DNA of 64,000 nt. Origin: Tomocerus qinae (lineage: Eukaryota; Arthropoda; Collembola; Entomobryomorpha; Tomoceridae). The stretch spans positions 112,065,375 to 112,129,374 of the forward strand of contig CM034546.1 of the NCBI GenBank assembly GCA_020055645.1. Direction: 5' to 3'. The notes under the pieces are model-generated. The model had not been told where the DNA came from and searched no databases. It was given only the letters and a program-made list of their open reading frames with translations. Both the position numbers and the translations under genes were made by a program. This document shows, piece by piece, positions 39,201 to 53,220 of the stretch (positions are counted from its first letter, which is position 1; every line of letters begins with the position of its first letter).

Positions 39201-40760
39201 GAAACGTTACATTTGCATACAGATGGCCAATCTTACTTTACATACTTTACGATAGATTCTTTGTGGTTAAAATTCGCGTTAAAATAACTAATAAGTTGTC
39301 ATTTGGAACACTTTAGTCACCGATTCAGTAATGAAAATCTTTCACCAATTCAGCTCAGGTATAAGAACATTAACTATCCACCTACAGTGACATTATTTTA
39401 CCACAATAATTAGGAAACCCGCTATAAGGAGAAATGAACCGAAAGGAGTGACCGAAAAAGTACATAAAATTAGATGGCCACTTGCAGTATGTACTATCTA
39501 CGATTATGCGACTATTAATCGAATCTTGCAATTGTAATGTGATGCTGCGATTTGACTATATGTACATTTGTAATCCTATACATTAACAACTGCACTACAT
39601 TTTCTTTTGTATGCTTTTGTATAGTGATTCTAAAACCATTGTACAATCTTTCATCAAAATTTAGAACAGGAAAATTGCATAAAGGCAAAAAGTGAAGCGG
39701 ACAAATTGCCTCTTTATACCTTCTCTATCTGTACTTGAGGAACATAACGGCATTTCAACAATTTTTGTACGATAATTTTTTTATAATATTAAATAACGCG
39801 ACCAATCATCAATTTTTCAGGGTTTCATCTTCTTTCAACATTAAGAAAGTCTAGTTTTAAAAGACATAAATACGATATTCTTGTACATAATGCATAAACT
39901 TTTCATTCAACCAAAAGTGACATCATGCTATGCTATCAATATCATAAATCAGCAACGGAGTACATTTACTAATACAATATTTTCCATAATATTACCTTAC
40001 AGTTAGATAAATTATTGGTATATTCCAAGTAAGTAAACAAAATGCAACATCACTTCATCCTTTAAGGCAACTAACTATATCAGATCGAATGTGTACAATT
40101 ATAAAGGCTGTTAAGGGGCAATGTTCTGATATAAAATGGAAATGCTTTTCTATAATTTCATTTTCAATACTGTAAATTTAAAATACTGAAGATAGTACTC
40201 TTACCCTACTAGCAATGATTAGTAAAAGTAATGCGTACCTAATATCATGTTCTGTTTAAATCTATTAGTTTGCTAGTAATAAGCAGCTGCGAAAGAAAGT
40301 GTATCCGAACACAGAATTCAGAAACACAATAAACGATAGCGAAGGTTTGACTTTTTAAACAAAAGAAATAATACTATGTATATTTTTGTAATGTTGTTGG
40401 TTAGGTAGTCTACTGTATTAATCTATTAAGATGGCTGGGTATTTAAAATGTATGTAGTTACAATACAATGATGCTGTACAAGAAAACCGCTATCAGTTCA
40501 TGATCCCCAAACAAAACACGACGAACAAAGAAAGATGGAAAAGATACTTGTAAGGTACTTACTAGGTATTCATCGATAATATCTGAATAGATTCAACCGA
40601 ATATTTTCCCACTTTTACAGAATAGATTCCAAAATGTTATCTTGCTCTAAGCGATTTGGTATATCATGAAGTGACAGCTGTTTACTTGGGCTGCATGTAA
40701 ATTATGAAACGACTTGTGCCTAGCTACTTTTAAAATTGTAAGTTTCAACTATTCTACTTG
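33281..40760. other. intergenic DNA between PAQR3 and the PPxY gene
   Basis: About 7.5 kb, AT-rich. The first few hundred bases should contain the PAQR3 promoter and 5' UTR. A 124-codon minus frame (35593-35219) has no recognisable motif and may be chance. Small palindromes are noted separately. No gene is supported. Confidence 0.4.
34133..34150. repeat. perfect 18-bp palindrome
   Basis: TAGTCTAACGTTAGACTA is its own reverse complement with no spacer. It could be a dimeric transcription-factor site upstream of PAQR3 or simply chance. Confidence 0.5.
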
Positions 40761-40766
40761 TTTATT
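40761..40766 (-). terminator. polyadenylation signal of the PPxY gene
   Basis: TTTATT on the plus strand gives AATAAA on the minus strand about 120 bases past the stop at 40889, a normal distance. Confidence 0.5.
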
Positions 40767-40888
40767 GGGTTCTTTTGCTGTTCAAGTATTTTTGCATTTT
40801 ATGAAAGATCTCAGGAGGATTGACAAATACTACAGTTTGAATTCGGAAAACACAAATATACAAGAAAAATATCTATGTGGAACGAGTA

Positions 40889-43800
40889 TTAGAGATGTGC
40901 CAAGATCTGAACTTCACCATTTTCTGACAAATTATTTCGTGAAGGTGTGTCAGGATTGTTACTGCTATTACTATAGTCATTATTAGGAGGGTGATGTAAA
41001 GACTGACTCCACAACGAATGGTTAGAGCCGGAAACCGTCACTATCACAGAGTCTCTCCCTATCACTTGACTCGAGTCCGTTGTCTGCACTATCCGAACTA
41101 AATTCCCATCATTACTATTCACATTACTTTTACTACATAGGGCTAATGCTTTTTTCTCCGGATCCCCAACTTGTCCTTGATTCGGGTATTCCTTATTCTC
41201 TTCATTGTGTCCAGAGCTACTTGCATTCGGGTCATAGGAGAGTGCGGACATGTCCAGTTCAAGTCCCATTCCAACACTCACAGTTTGCATTACCGTCACG
41301 ACTGTTGTCGTCACATTGTGATTTCCTCCTTGTTGAACGCTCCCGCCCCCACCTGATACAGATCCATTCTCCAGAATTGACTGCTGAGACAAATAACTTA
41401 TCAACGAAGGATCTCTGCTATGATGTGGAGAGTCCATCACAATGTGTAATTGACCATTTCCAGAGTCAATTGCCGAGTGAACTGTATTTGTAACTTCTGC
41501 TGGCCCACTATTTCCAGATGATCTACTTCTATAGCTAGGAGGACGGCTGTAGTCAGCATCGTGACGATTACCATTAGGTGGAGGCCTGAAACACAAAAAT
41601 CTTCCTTTAACAAAGTCCCATAACTCACAAAATACATTTCCAATATTTCATCGGTCTCATTCTGAGAAATCCTTTTGTACTCACCTCATTGTGCCGTGAT
41701 AAGGTCGGTATGCAGGAGGAGGAGGAAACATTGTTAAAGCAGAAGGTGATGCTAAAGAAGCTGCGGCTGCAATCGTTGGATTAGAACGCTCAAGAAGTAA
41801 AAGCCTCAATCGGTATTCCTGCATCGACGCTTGATACGATGGTGGTGGAGGTCGATACTGAAAGTCTGGATACATCATTGCTGTCATAAAAATATCAAAC
41901 CCATATAACAATGCACATTCACTATACTCAACTAAACACAGGATTTACACAATTCGATTCGGTTGTTTACGACACAATACAATACCATTTGTACAAATGC
42001 CTCTGCTTTAACTTGTCCTCAACAGAAACTAACCATCTACCTCTCTATTATTTATTTCCTAACCCAACAGCGTAAACCAGAGAGGCTCTCTACTCAATAA
42101 AAGTAAATACCCAAATTCATTGCTAGTCTTAAATATAGTACTTCCACCGAGTACTTCTGTTTCGTTTTCGTGGGCAGAAGGTCTAGTACACTTTCATTCA
42201 CGAAAACAATTATAAGTTCAGCTTCTACTTTATGTACTGCTGAGGTTTAAAACACTACTCTATAGACTCTGTAAACAAAATAAAGTTCAAAAACATCATT
42301 TCACAAGGCTAAATTGAACGACGCAAGCTGGATTTGTATCATAAATCATTGTAGGTAAAATCTATTGTTAATGACTGAAATATTTATAATTCTGCTACGG
42401 TATAATGCTTACTGCTTTGTAATTCCATGACTGTACTGAACCCAATTAAAATATGGATTAGTGCATAAGTGCACAACAATTTACCCGCATAAGGATGATG
42501 TGGACGACCATATGATGGGGCTAGTCTAGGAACGAAACGACGATTGGGCTCTGCTCCTCCATCACCTCTAGAACTGCCACTTCTTGCAAAACCCAACATG
42601 GCTCGACAGGAAGTACCCGTTTCATTAGCAGTCAGTCTCCAAGCTACAGCGGATACAGTCAATAAAACAACACCCACACCTAGAAAAGCATAAATGTCAT
42701 TTTTATGGATCTTTTCCGTCACTTGACCTTTAAATTAATGAAATTCTAGCATTAAATGATTGAAAATAAGTAGGTAATGATGGAATGTCTGTTTGTTTAC
42801 CTATCATGAGCAAGGAAAGAGTTAAATGCTCCTTTCCAGCTGAACGAGCAGCTCCTAAGGCAGTTCCAGCGACAGTACAACAAATTCCAATGACAGCAAT
42901 GACAATGATAAACCACCGGATAGAAACCGCCTGGGAAGTTGACATACCACAACAAGATTTCGGTTCTTCTTCAGAGGCATAAGGCATTCCTCTCGTAGCT
43001 CTCATAGACCTAATTGTGGAAGAAGGATAATCAATTCAAGATGTAGTTGAAGTATTAATTGGTAAAATGTAGCTTGTGTTTAGCAATAATCGGGTAAATA
43101 TACCTTCTGCTTGCTCTTGTATTTGTCGGGGAGAAGTGGTATCTGACGGGTTGTGGAGGAGGTTGCATACATGTAGGAGGTGCCAAAAGTTGAGGTGGCG
43201 GAAGTAGGGGTACAGGATGAGGAGAAATCATAGCTAATGGCACAGTGCCCATAGCGGGCCTTCGCTCACAGTGTTGAGGCAAAGTAGAATACGGAGGAGG
43301 TAAATGAGAGTTAAGAAGATCTGGCAATCCAATATTGTCCAGATTTGATCGAATGCCGTAGGAGAGAACATTCGAGGAATCAAGATTAGGCATATTGTGA
43401 GACATTGCGGGATTCCTGTGGAATTCCGAATGTTCTTCGGCAGCATTGTGAGTGTGAGAGCCCGGATTGGAGACTTCTCTTGCATTACTATGGCTATGGC
43501 GTTGAGATTGCTGTGCTATTACAGATGAAGCTGAATGGGAAGGGAAAGAAGGATTGTGTTCGTGATTGTTGGTAGATGATTGTTGGCTGTGAGCCTCACG
43601 ACGCCTCTCTCTTCGTTCACGTTTTCGTTGCTCGCGATTTCTCTGCGGAAGTGGCGGTGGAACCAATACGGGCAGGTCTTCTGTTTGTGCCTCTGTTGAA
43701 ATCAGCGTTCTCTCAGTCAGGATATTATTAGGACTGGAGTTTGGAGTTGAAATGATAATGGGTCCGGAGTCACTCCGTCCCTGGGGACTACTTGAACAAA

Positions 43801-44818
43801 GAGGTAGAAGAAGAGAAACATTATTATTAGCATTGGTTGGAGAGGAGGGATGAAAATCATTGCTATTCGGTTTTGGCACATTGTTGACAGGGGACTGAAG
43901 TGAGACGTCATTGTTGCACGTAACTCTCACGGGAGTGACTGAAGATGTATTTTGATTGGTAGTGTTATTAGCGAGTGGATTGATATTGACACTAGAAGCA
44001 TCATAGCGAATGGGCACTGGGCCATTGTTTTCGGGTAGAAAATTGTTACTAATACTGGGACTGTGGTTATTATTTGCATTGATTTGGATACAGACTGGAT
44101 TCAAGGGGTAATTGGGTGTAATGAGGGCAGTTGTACTGGGACTCGTGCTCGTATTTACATTATTCGTGTCAATATTCATCGCCATGCCCATGCCTCTGTC
44201 ATTAGAAGCTGCAGGGGTGATTAGCGTGGGAAGGCCACAGAAATTGAGACAGGGATTGGTATCTGCTGCAGATGTGGCCACAGAAGAGCCCCCAATTCTT
44301 TGTGAGTTATCAATCCTAACTCCATTCCCGAGCCCATCGACGAGGAAAATTCCTTTATAGCTGTTATTTGACTCATGAGCTGACTGTTCCACTGACGAAG
44401 ACAAATCAGACGAAACTAGGCCAGGGATGGCAGAGTGCGAGTTGATTGTTACTTGCTGTTGTTGTGGTCCTTCCTCACGACTCAAACCCAACTGACTCAA
44501 GCCAACAGTTAGCTGAGTTGAGGAGGCAGAGTGGGTGCTGATGCCGTTAGATTGAGACGACAGAACAGACACAGCAGCATTACTACTACTAGGACATGCA
44601 AAGTAGTTTTCATTCTGTAGATGCGACGGCTGCATCAAGGCAGTTTCCCCGAAGGGTATGCTTATTTCGCCATTCCCTTCCCTGCGCACATCCGGCAACA
44701 ACAATGCATGACCATTACTAGAACCAACACAGCCGGTCGTTGAATTAGGCTCTGTTGTAGAGGCTGAGTAAGTCGTGGCAGAAGTCGCTCTATCGCCAAT
44801 ATTCCACTCGACTCTCAT
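40889..44818 (-). CDS. two-pass membrane protein with four PPxY motifs
   Basis: Five exons in minus order: 44818-43104, 43009-42801, 42679-42485, 41880-41685 and 41585-40889; GT-AG and phase agree at each, giving 1003 residues. Residues 1-572 are Ser/Asn-rich and probably disordered, with a very basic RKRERRERRREAH stretch. A Cys-rich lead (KSCCGMS) precedes TM1 (about 604-626) and TM2 (about 634-656), linked by a short loop. The tail is Pro-, Ser- and Asn-rich. PPxY motifs lie at 507-510 (PPPY), 719-722 (PPSY), 761-764 (PPAY) and 787-790 (PPSY). The block PPPPSYQASMQEYRLRLLLLER looks conserved and ordered. PPxY motifs bind WW domains such as those of NEDD4-type ubiquitin ligases, so a role as ligase adaptor or regulated cargo is inferred. 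I recall similar insect proteins of unknown function but cannot name this one. Confidence 0.85.
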
Positions 44819-47800
44819 TGTTTATTACTTTTCTCGTCTTTTGGGCCTGTTCACTTCTCCTGCCCATCTTCTTATCACATCACTAGTTCTGACATCGTCA
44901 ACCCAATTCCAATTCAAATTCTTTTCTGCCCGACTCCTCTCACACAGAATCCTACACAATGTATCGCTCTCCTCTTCTCCTTTTCTTTATCACCCTCTAT
45001 CCCACTGTGCTGTACAAACATAAAGATATTGATGAAGATTCTTCTAGATAAAACACGAAATCATACACATTAAGAAATTAGGTACACCTTTAAAGGTGTA
45101 TTCTACTACAGACTCGTTTATTCTGATAAGAGAGTTGTATATAGAACTTACCTGTGCATGATGAGGTATAGTAGTCAGACAAGATATACGGATATTCACG
45201 GGGGTTGGTCTAGTTATTCACTATAGTCGTTTATAATATGCCTTAATAGAAAAGTCGAACTCTCACAACTTTAGACAATCTGTGATTGTTGTTCCTTGGC
45301 ACGCAAAATACTTAACTTGCACTTTAACTTTAGCACTAGACGATTACTGATGATTACTGGCGCATCTTTGTATATATCTTTATGATGTATATATAATGCT
45401 TTCCTAGTATATCAACTTGCTCCAACTTGTTTTTGTTTTCTATGTAATAATATCTCTCAGCTATCGTAAGTAACGTCACTATTAACAAAATGATAATAAT
45501 TGCAAGAAAGGCTTAATTGTATCAGAAGTTCAACTTTGGGATAATTATTATTAAACTGATGCCATTCTACTTGACACATCTCTTTCCCCACCACTCCTTT
45601 CATAATCAACTTTGCGCTACACTTCTTCTGGACATCTCGCTTTCTAAAACAATGACGGCTAAGGTGACAATTTTGCAGTTCACAGCCTCTTCAAGAAAGT
45701 TCGACATTCAGCACGCTATATACTTCTTCTTCTTCTTCTTCTCACCAACAACCTCCAATGTCTACGTCTTCTCGCCTAAGGAGCTTTGATTCTTGCTTTG
45801 TCGTTTTCTTGACTTTGTTATTGCAATAGTTATTCAGCATAACGATATCGATAGTATTTGCGATTGTGGTATTGTTTCACGACCCACTTACAATCAGTTA
45901 ATCTCCTATGACATGAACGATAAACAGATTCAGAAAAATTATAGCGATTCGATGGCACAATTTAATGCAGTTTCACCGATAACGACGTTGATACAGGCAA
46001 ATGCACATTAGTCACACCCAAACAAACCACTTTTTAAAGTCTGTGGACTTGTTTCACGTACCATAGTGTCTTGTCTCGTACACTTCTCTTCATTAAATGT
46101 GCCAGCTATGTAGGTGCTGGGTGCAGCTAGTTCTACCAGATGCTATACAGGCTTCTCTGAAAATAAAGCATGTTTATTAGCATATTATAAAACATGTACA
46201 CTTACATACAACAAAGTAAACATAAGTAGTTAATAGTTATGCCTTACTTACATAGCCAAACAATTAGGTAAGTGGAAGAATACACACTATTTATTTACAT
46301 TCATATCCATCTTTTTGGCCTAACTTACTATTACATGAAAGATCTTTCCTGCTCCCAACAAATATTTGGATGAGAAAATATTTTGGCAAAAACAAATCCT
46401 TCCTTTTTATGAAAACTGCCAAAATGTTGTGATTTTCCCATGAATTGTACAACTAGTGGTGAAGTATAGTCACTAGTCGGTAACAGTCGTAACATAAACT
46501 ATCAACCTACATAAGCAAGTCGCTCAAGGAAGCTAAATGACAAATAACTCCAAAAAAGCTTCGTTAATTCCTCACCGCAGTAGTGTAATGCATACATATG
46601 CAACATAATAATGAGATCACATATATGTCTCAAGACTATTAGCTTCACAATGCAAAAATATTTGTAAAAACAAAAAAAATATCCTTTAATTTTTAGAGCT
46701 TTTATCATAAAATCTCAAATAATATTATAATCCAACATATATGTATATATAAGCATTATTTACACTTATTTAGTGTGATATACCCAGCACTTAATTTACA
46801 TCTATTAGAGAATCTCATTAAAACAAGTATTTTTCTTAGGACAAGAACCAGTACTTAAGTCAATCAATTACTTTTACTCATTATCAGTAGAGCAGCAGTA
46901 TTATTATTGTGATTTATAATTGCATATCATCACAAGAGCTTTGTCTGTGTCCTGAATCCGTAGTCTTTGTTACTTGGTTTGTTAAACACTGTAAGGGTTA
47001 TATGGAATTATTTTGCGTAGGTAATATTTATGTATTTTTATTTTAGTAAGTTTAAGTATGATCATTAATCATTTAAAATATGAAGTCTGCTCTGCACCGC
47101 TGTGCACAATTACAAATGGCAAGCATGCAGACCAATGATATACAATAGGGTACGTGTGCAGTTTTCAATTTGCCATTGGATATTATTTCGAATGTTTATC
47201 AGTTGAGGTAAAGACTACGCGCTACGGCTACATGGCCATATGAATGTATATTAATGTTACATATTTTGTTACCTTTAAAAGTAAGAAGGAATTCCTTTGT
47301 GGATTTTCAAAATTTGAGTATGCAAAGTAAAATGTACGATAATAGTAATGTCAGTGTTATTATTGAAATTAAATAGTTCTTTCGGGAATGTGTTGAAATT
47401 AAACATTCACATTTGGGTGTCTGATGAGAAAAATGTACGACAATATTCGAGGGCTTAGTAAAATCTCAATAAGTCCTAAAATGACATTGTAAACACAAAA
47501 GCGGATTTTTCGTAGTATTTAAATAGTTCTTTCGGAATGAGTTTGAATTTAAGTGTTCACATTTGGGTGTATGGTGAGAAAATGACAAGAGAAATGCCCC
47601 AAACGTACCAAAATCTATTTTCACATCGATTCAGGGTTCTTTTAATAATCATTGCTAGATTTGACTTGAGCATTGTATGCCCTATTTTCCAGTTGTCAAA
47701 AACATTTTAAGGCATTTTTGTTCAATATGAAACAGAAAGTTTTAACTTGTAACCGCAAGGCTAAAAAGGAAGCTCCCAAAGGCAATATCAAAAAAATGAC

Positions 47801-50800
47801 AGTGCGATTACTCCAAAATTTGTTTTTAAGACCTGTAAAAGTGAAAGGTCTACAGCAACCTCAGATGTCTTAAAAAATTGGTAAAATAGGATCTTATGTT
47901 CCGACTATGTCACCCCCTTTGCAATATCGCAATGTAAAATGTAACCAGTATTAGTTATATAGATGTACCTACAAGCAATTATAATCTATTTCTGTGCCAC
48001 ACATGTTCCTAAAGTTTCACAAAAGTCTAAACTCATTACTCGGAAACAATTGAAAAAATTGGCAGTTAATTCATTCGTCATGCTATTTATCTGCTTAATT
48101 GTACGATTTCATTTTGTAAAACTACAATAAAGGTGTTCGTGTAAACAGCAGTGCTAAATCGCATATTTTTAGTCTCAAGTATGAACGTTTGCGACATGAA
48201 GTCGATCCAAATTCCATATCAATTATCATTGTAATTGCCTATTAAAGGTATATTAGTTGTACTACGGTGCAATACACATGCTTGCAAAAGATTACACCCA
48301 TGGTCATGTGTACAATATTATATCATAGACATATCGAAATAGAAAAAGGAAAGAAAAGCAAATAATATAATTAAGTGATACATAATTAACCCTGACCTGA
48401 GTCTTCTGAATGGTTGCAAGAAATGTAAACTTTTCATTATTGTGAGCATAAAACATGATTGTTATTATGTAGTAAACGAGTTAAATTGAATGTTATATGA
48501 TTGATAAGATACTTTCATCCTATAAGATGTGCCCGAATTCCTAATGAGTCGTAAATAGTAATTTCAAACAAATAAAAAGTACTTACAAACAACAGAAAAA
48601 TGCATTCCGTGAATGTTTGTACCATTAGATACCAAGAGGGAGTGGTAAACATGGGTATAGAAAGAATTGTAGAAATTAGCTGAACATAAAAACAGCTTTG
48701 TAAATTATTCTCTAACTAAATGCTAACCTTAGTAGAAATGTATGTATGAGTGAATACAAAGAAATAAAAACGAAGACATAAGAAATTAAGTAACATACGT
48801 ATACAATACAGAGAGATTAAAACTTTTCTTACCTTCACAAAGATCTAATTATAATATTGTGAAATCCTTCTTCGTATGATGTAGGTATTAGATGTAGCTA
48901 TTTATTTGACTGTCAGCAACCTTGTTTTTAATGTAGACACTGTTAGCGTGTATATGTTCATGATTAACGTAACAAATCAACATACACATCGCAGTTTTAT
49001 GATTAATTTTACATATTTAATTACAAACTGCGAAGAGGGTGAGAATGACAACTAAAAAAGAGTAATACCATGATGATATTTAAGTCTCCACTCGAAAGAA
49101 TCTCAGGTGAACAGATTGAAATGAAAAATGTAGTAATTTGTTTGAAGGGAAAACTTTTCCCAATTTTCAATTTTACAGTTAAATTGCTTTAACTTTAATC
49201 AGTGACCAGATACCAGATCTAAAATATAAACAAACACTGCACATGATTCTCTTCTCTTTCTTTTACACCCACCACTCACACAGCTTAGCTACAGTAAGTT
49301 TTGCTTGTACCTAATCATCACTAAATATTGTTGTATAGATGTACCACAATTCACTAAACCACTACACGATTCCTTCATTGCTAAACTGTATTTCTGTAAA
49401 TTCGAAAAATAGTTAAAAATTATATGATACTGGTTGCTGTTTTGGTAGTGGCATTGAGTATTACGAACAAATGACGAATTATGTACAATACAAAATCTAA
49501 TACATATCTAATTGCAACAAGAAAGCAAGAAAACGATGATGATGGAGTTTAGTGCAGTGGGATAGTGGGATGTGGTGATGGTGATCTTCCATTACCAGAG
49601 TTCCCCTAGCACTAGTAGAGGCTTTATTCTATTGAATATGAATGGAAATGGAAATACATAATACCTAATGCCTAATACGATATACCTACTCTGGGGTAGC
49701 TAAGCTAAAGCTAAACTATAACATATCTCTAGTACATAACAGAGAACAACTACACTCCTATTATACTCATAGTCAATACACAGAATGAACTTTCTTGCTT
49801 CTTGGTATAGGGAACGTCCACTAGTTACAGATACACAGGTAGGGACAAAGGCACATATAGGAGTTAAAAGCAACATCAAATCTATTTACGTGAAGGGAAC
49901 CAAATGCACTTTAAGTGAATACCTCAAATTGTTTTTAAAAACAAACTAACGCTTATACATTGCATGTTTCACCCATTATGCTTTATGTATGTACACAGAG
50001 CTCGCTATATAATACACATTCATTCAGAGCACATGAAAATTCATATAGCCAAATACTTTAATATCCAAAAAATCCGTTAACCCTTTTGCTCTAACCCGAT
50101 TTTACTCCGAACGTTTTTAACATGTAAGAAAATTTGACTTGACAGAGCCATTTGATTGATTTAATTGACAGGATTGACAAATTAAATGAAAATCATAGCT
50201 TACTTAGATTTCAGCAAAAAAAGGAAGCTTGGATTTTCTCACAGCCCTGCGCTGCGGGTTCTAGGTTAAATAATTCCAAGAATAAATAAAAAACCGATGC
50301 GTACAATTCGCAAAGTAAATGTCATCAGATACAATTGCTACAGATCACATCCACTTATAGAAGAATAGATTCACAGATCAGTATCGCCCTTCAATGGGGG
50401 AGGAAGGAGAGAGGGGCAATACTCTTAAAATCAGCAGTCGTTTGTAAGAAAAGTTTCCTTTGTGAAAGATCTCTTTGTTGTGTGTATTTGTGCATATTAT
50501 TATAGCGTAACTTCTGTGTATATACAAGTACATATTACAATGCACATATGCAGACTTGCATGAAGGTACTATAGGTACCTACTAGGTACCTTGTTATGCA
50601 CAGTGTGTGTAGCTAAAGTGTACATGAACACTTTGCGCCTTGTCCTTTGTACATATGTTCACTTTGTTCACACACAAATCCAATACATAGTACTCAAAGT
50701 GTATGTGTGTACTCCATATCAAGCTGTATTCCTTTGGTTATGTGAACTGTACAAGGTACATGTACTTGTACAAACTCGCAGAGGAATACGTTAATATTCG

Positions 50801-51311
50801 TCCGAATTCTGTTCTATAGCTCTATGCAAGGATTAATCATCTACTATATAGACTAACATTCGTATAAGATTACGTACCTTGCTTATTTCCTAGCAATAGC
50901 TAATGGTACCGTGCTTGTTTAAAATTGGCTATCACACTACTCAACCTTACTTCTATTCTATCTCTAATCCCTACCAAAGTTATGCATTGTAGATTGCTGG
51001 GATTTATTAGGATAAAAATTATTAGTTTTATTAAAAACTATCGCACTAAGGTGTCATTAAGCGAAGAGAGCTAGGACATAACTACAACAACCTAATGTAG
51101 GCTGCAGCTATGTGTGCATCATATCATGAGTTTAAAACGTTACGTTTGTAAGCACTTGCTAATAAGATAGTCAATACTGGACATGAAAAAACTTATGTAC
51201 CTATACAGCCAACTAAAGTTTTTCCAAATGTGTGCGTATTGTAATTGTATATTTACATTTTTACAAAACCCTCCCCCCATTTTATTAAGTTAAATAGAGG
51301 CCCAAAAACAA
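44819..51311. other. promoter side of the PPxY gene and AT-rich intergenic DNA
   Basis: The first several hundred bases should include the 5' UTR and promoter of the minus-strand gene. A (TTC) microsatellite lies at about 45724-45741. A duplicated 70-bp segment at 47371-47590 is listed separately. Many short frames (45517-45789, 47673-47873, 50591-50794) show no family features. No gene is supported. Confidence 0.4.
47371..47590. repeat. diverged direct repeat, two 70-bp copies 150 bp apart
   Basis: AAATAGTTCTTTCGG begins both copies (47371 and 47521) and TTCACATTTGGGTGT follows in each, with GGTGAGAAAAT or GATGAGAAAAAT after. The copies differ by scattered substitutions and small indels, consistent with an old local duplication. 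Confidence 0.6.
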
Positions 51312-52303
51312 AACCTACAGCAAGCCGTAACAGAAGCTCGCCTGAGTAAAGGTTACCGTGTCGTGTACACATTTTGGTAGAGGAAAAGTCGCACGTAACA
51401 CAAAACCGAACGTATGGATTTTGATCAAGCTTTCAGAATTGAGTCTTTATATATGTAGCTACGACATATTAAAAATTCAGACATTGATATTATAAGGAAA
51501 CGAACCTATATCATTTGAAAAATCAACAGAAAATCAAAATAGATAATTGTTGACTATGAAAATCAGCAGAAAATCAAAATTGATTAATGTTGAATATCAA
51601 AATCAACAGTAAATCAAATTTGATTAATCTTTACTATCAAAATCAATACAAAATCAAAATCGATGAAACATAAATTCAAAATAAATTTGGTAGAAACGGA
51701 GTGAAATATTTTATACTATCATTCTAACAATTTATAGGAAGCGCAATTTAACTTTTTAATGCCCATTTTTCACTTTGACTATCAAAATGAAGACAATGTG
51801 AGCGCACGGCATCTCAGCAACTAATGGAGCGATTTGCCCGAAATCAATAGAGATCGTCACCAGCCCATAGGTATGGTTTTTACCAAGTTTAATTAATATC
51901 CGTCATTGCATTCGAAAGTTATGCGAAAGATTTTTTTCAATCGTATAATAGTTATTTTCCTATTTAATTTGCTTTATTATAAAATCTTAAATATGGTCGA
52001 AGCAGAGTTAAATATTTTATACTATCTCGCTAACAATTAATAGGAAACACAATTGAAATTTTTATGGCCCATTTTCTGCTTTGACTATCAAATAAAGACA
52101 AAGTGAGCGCGCGGTATCTCAGCAACTTATGGACCGATTTGAACCAAAATCAATAGGGTTCGTCACCAGTCCATAGGCATAGTTTATGCCAAGTTTGGTC
52201 AATATCCATCATTGCTTTCGAAAGTTATCGTGGGTACGGACGGACGGACGGACGTACGGACAGACTGTGCGGTTCTATAAGCTGCCTTATTCAGGCGAGC
52301 TAA
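51312..52303 (+). mobile_element. Helitron/DINE-like non-autonomous element, copy I
   Basis: Starts at AACCTACAGCAAGCCGTAAC and contains the 5' subterminal repeat GCTCGCCTGAGTAAAGG (51336-51352), whose reverse complement nearly matches the 3' end CCTTATTCAGGCGAGC (52285-52300). In between are degenerate 40-bp units built on ATCAACAGAAAATCAAAAT (51520-51665), two copies of a GTGAGCGC...ATCTCAGCAAC module (51800, 52105) and a short GGAC run (52235-52263). The 3' end folds into a hairpin and is followed by TAA, giving terminal CTAA. No protein is encoded. Confidence 0.7.
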
Positions 52304-52306
52304 AAA

Positions 52307-53220
52307 AACCTACAGCAAGCCGTAACAGAAGCTCGCCTGATTAAAGGTTAACGTGTACACATTTTGGTAGACGAAAAGTACTCTCACGTAGCACAAAACC
52401 GAGCGTACGGATTTTGATCAAACTTTCAGAATTGGGTCTCTATATATGTAGCTATGACATATTAAAAATTCAGACATTGCATTGATATTATAAAGAAACG
52501 AAGCTATATTATTTGAAAAATCAACAAAAAATCAAAATTGATTAATATTGACTATGAAAATCAACAGCAAATCAAAATTGATTAATGTTGACTACGAAAA
52601 TCAACAGAAAATCAAAATTGATTAATATTGACTATCAAAATCTATACAAAATCAAAATATATTAATATCAAAGTCAATACATGATGAAAATATATTAATA
52701 TTGACTATCATAGTCAATACATAATGAAAATATATTAATATTGACTATCAAAGTCAATACATGATGAAAATATATTGATATTGACTGTTAAAATCAAGAC
52801 AAACTTGAAACAGATTCGTTATTTTATTTTTGTTGGCAATTTTCCGTTTTTGTTATTTTACTATATAATTTCAGTTCTAGTAGAAGCGGTATGATATAGT
52901 TTATACTATCCGCTAACAATCTATAGGAAACGGCATTACAATTTTCAATGCCCATTTTTCTACTTTGATTATCAAAATGAAGACAAAGTGAGCGCGCGGT
53001 ATCTCAGCAACCAATGGACCGATTAACCCCAAAATCAATAGGGATCGTCAGTCGTGCATAGGCATTGTATTTGCGAAGTTTGGTCAATATCCGTCTTTGT
53101 GTTCGAAAGTTATCGTGGGTACGGACGGACGGACGGACGGACGGACGGACGGACGGACGGACGGACGTACGGACGGACAGACTGTGCGATTCTATAAGCT
53201 GCCTTATTCAGGCGAGCTAA
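52307..53220 (+). mobile_element. Helitron/DINE-like non-autonomous element, copy II
   Basis: Begins three bases after copy I with the same AACCTACAGCAAGCCGTAAC start and GCTCGCCTGATTAAAGG (52331-52347). A 40-bp-unit minisatellite (52515-52800) includes a variant subfamily with AATATTGACTATCAAAGTC. It ends with the GTGAGCGCGCGGTATCTCAG module, a long GGAC tract (53120-53180) and the hairpin plus CTAA (53202-53220). The head-to-tail arrangement suggests tandem amplification or insertion of one copy next to another. Confidence 0.7.
53120..53180 (+). repeat. (GGAC)n microsatellite in element copy II
   Basis: More than ten tandem ACGG units with occasional GTAC interruptions. Shorter tracts occupy the same place in the other copies (52235-52263, 53594-53643, 62396-62449, 63428-63443), so it is part of the element. 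Confidence 0.9.

Noticed and set aside
41080..41493. 137-codon plus-strand frame
   Set aside because: Lies antisense to the last exon of the PPxY gene, which has consistent splicing and composition; it is a shadow.
45724..45741. TTC run that looks like a polypyrimidine tract of an intron
   Set aside because: It is a simple (TTC) microsatellite with no exon following that has coding character.
50591..50794. Frame rich in Val, Tyr and Cys
   Set aside because: Arises from repeated GTACATG/CACTTTG words; no protein family features.
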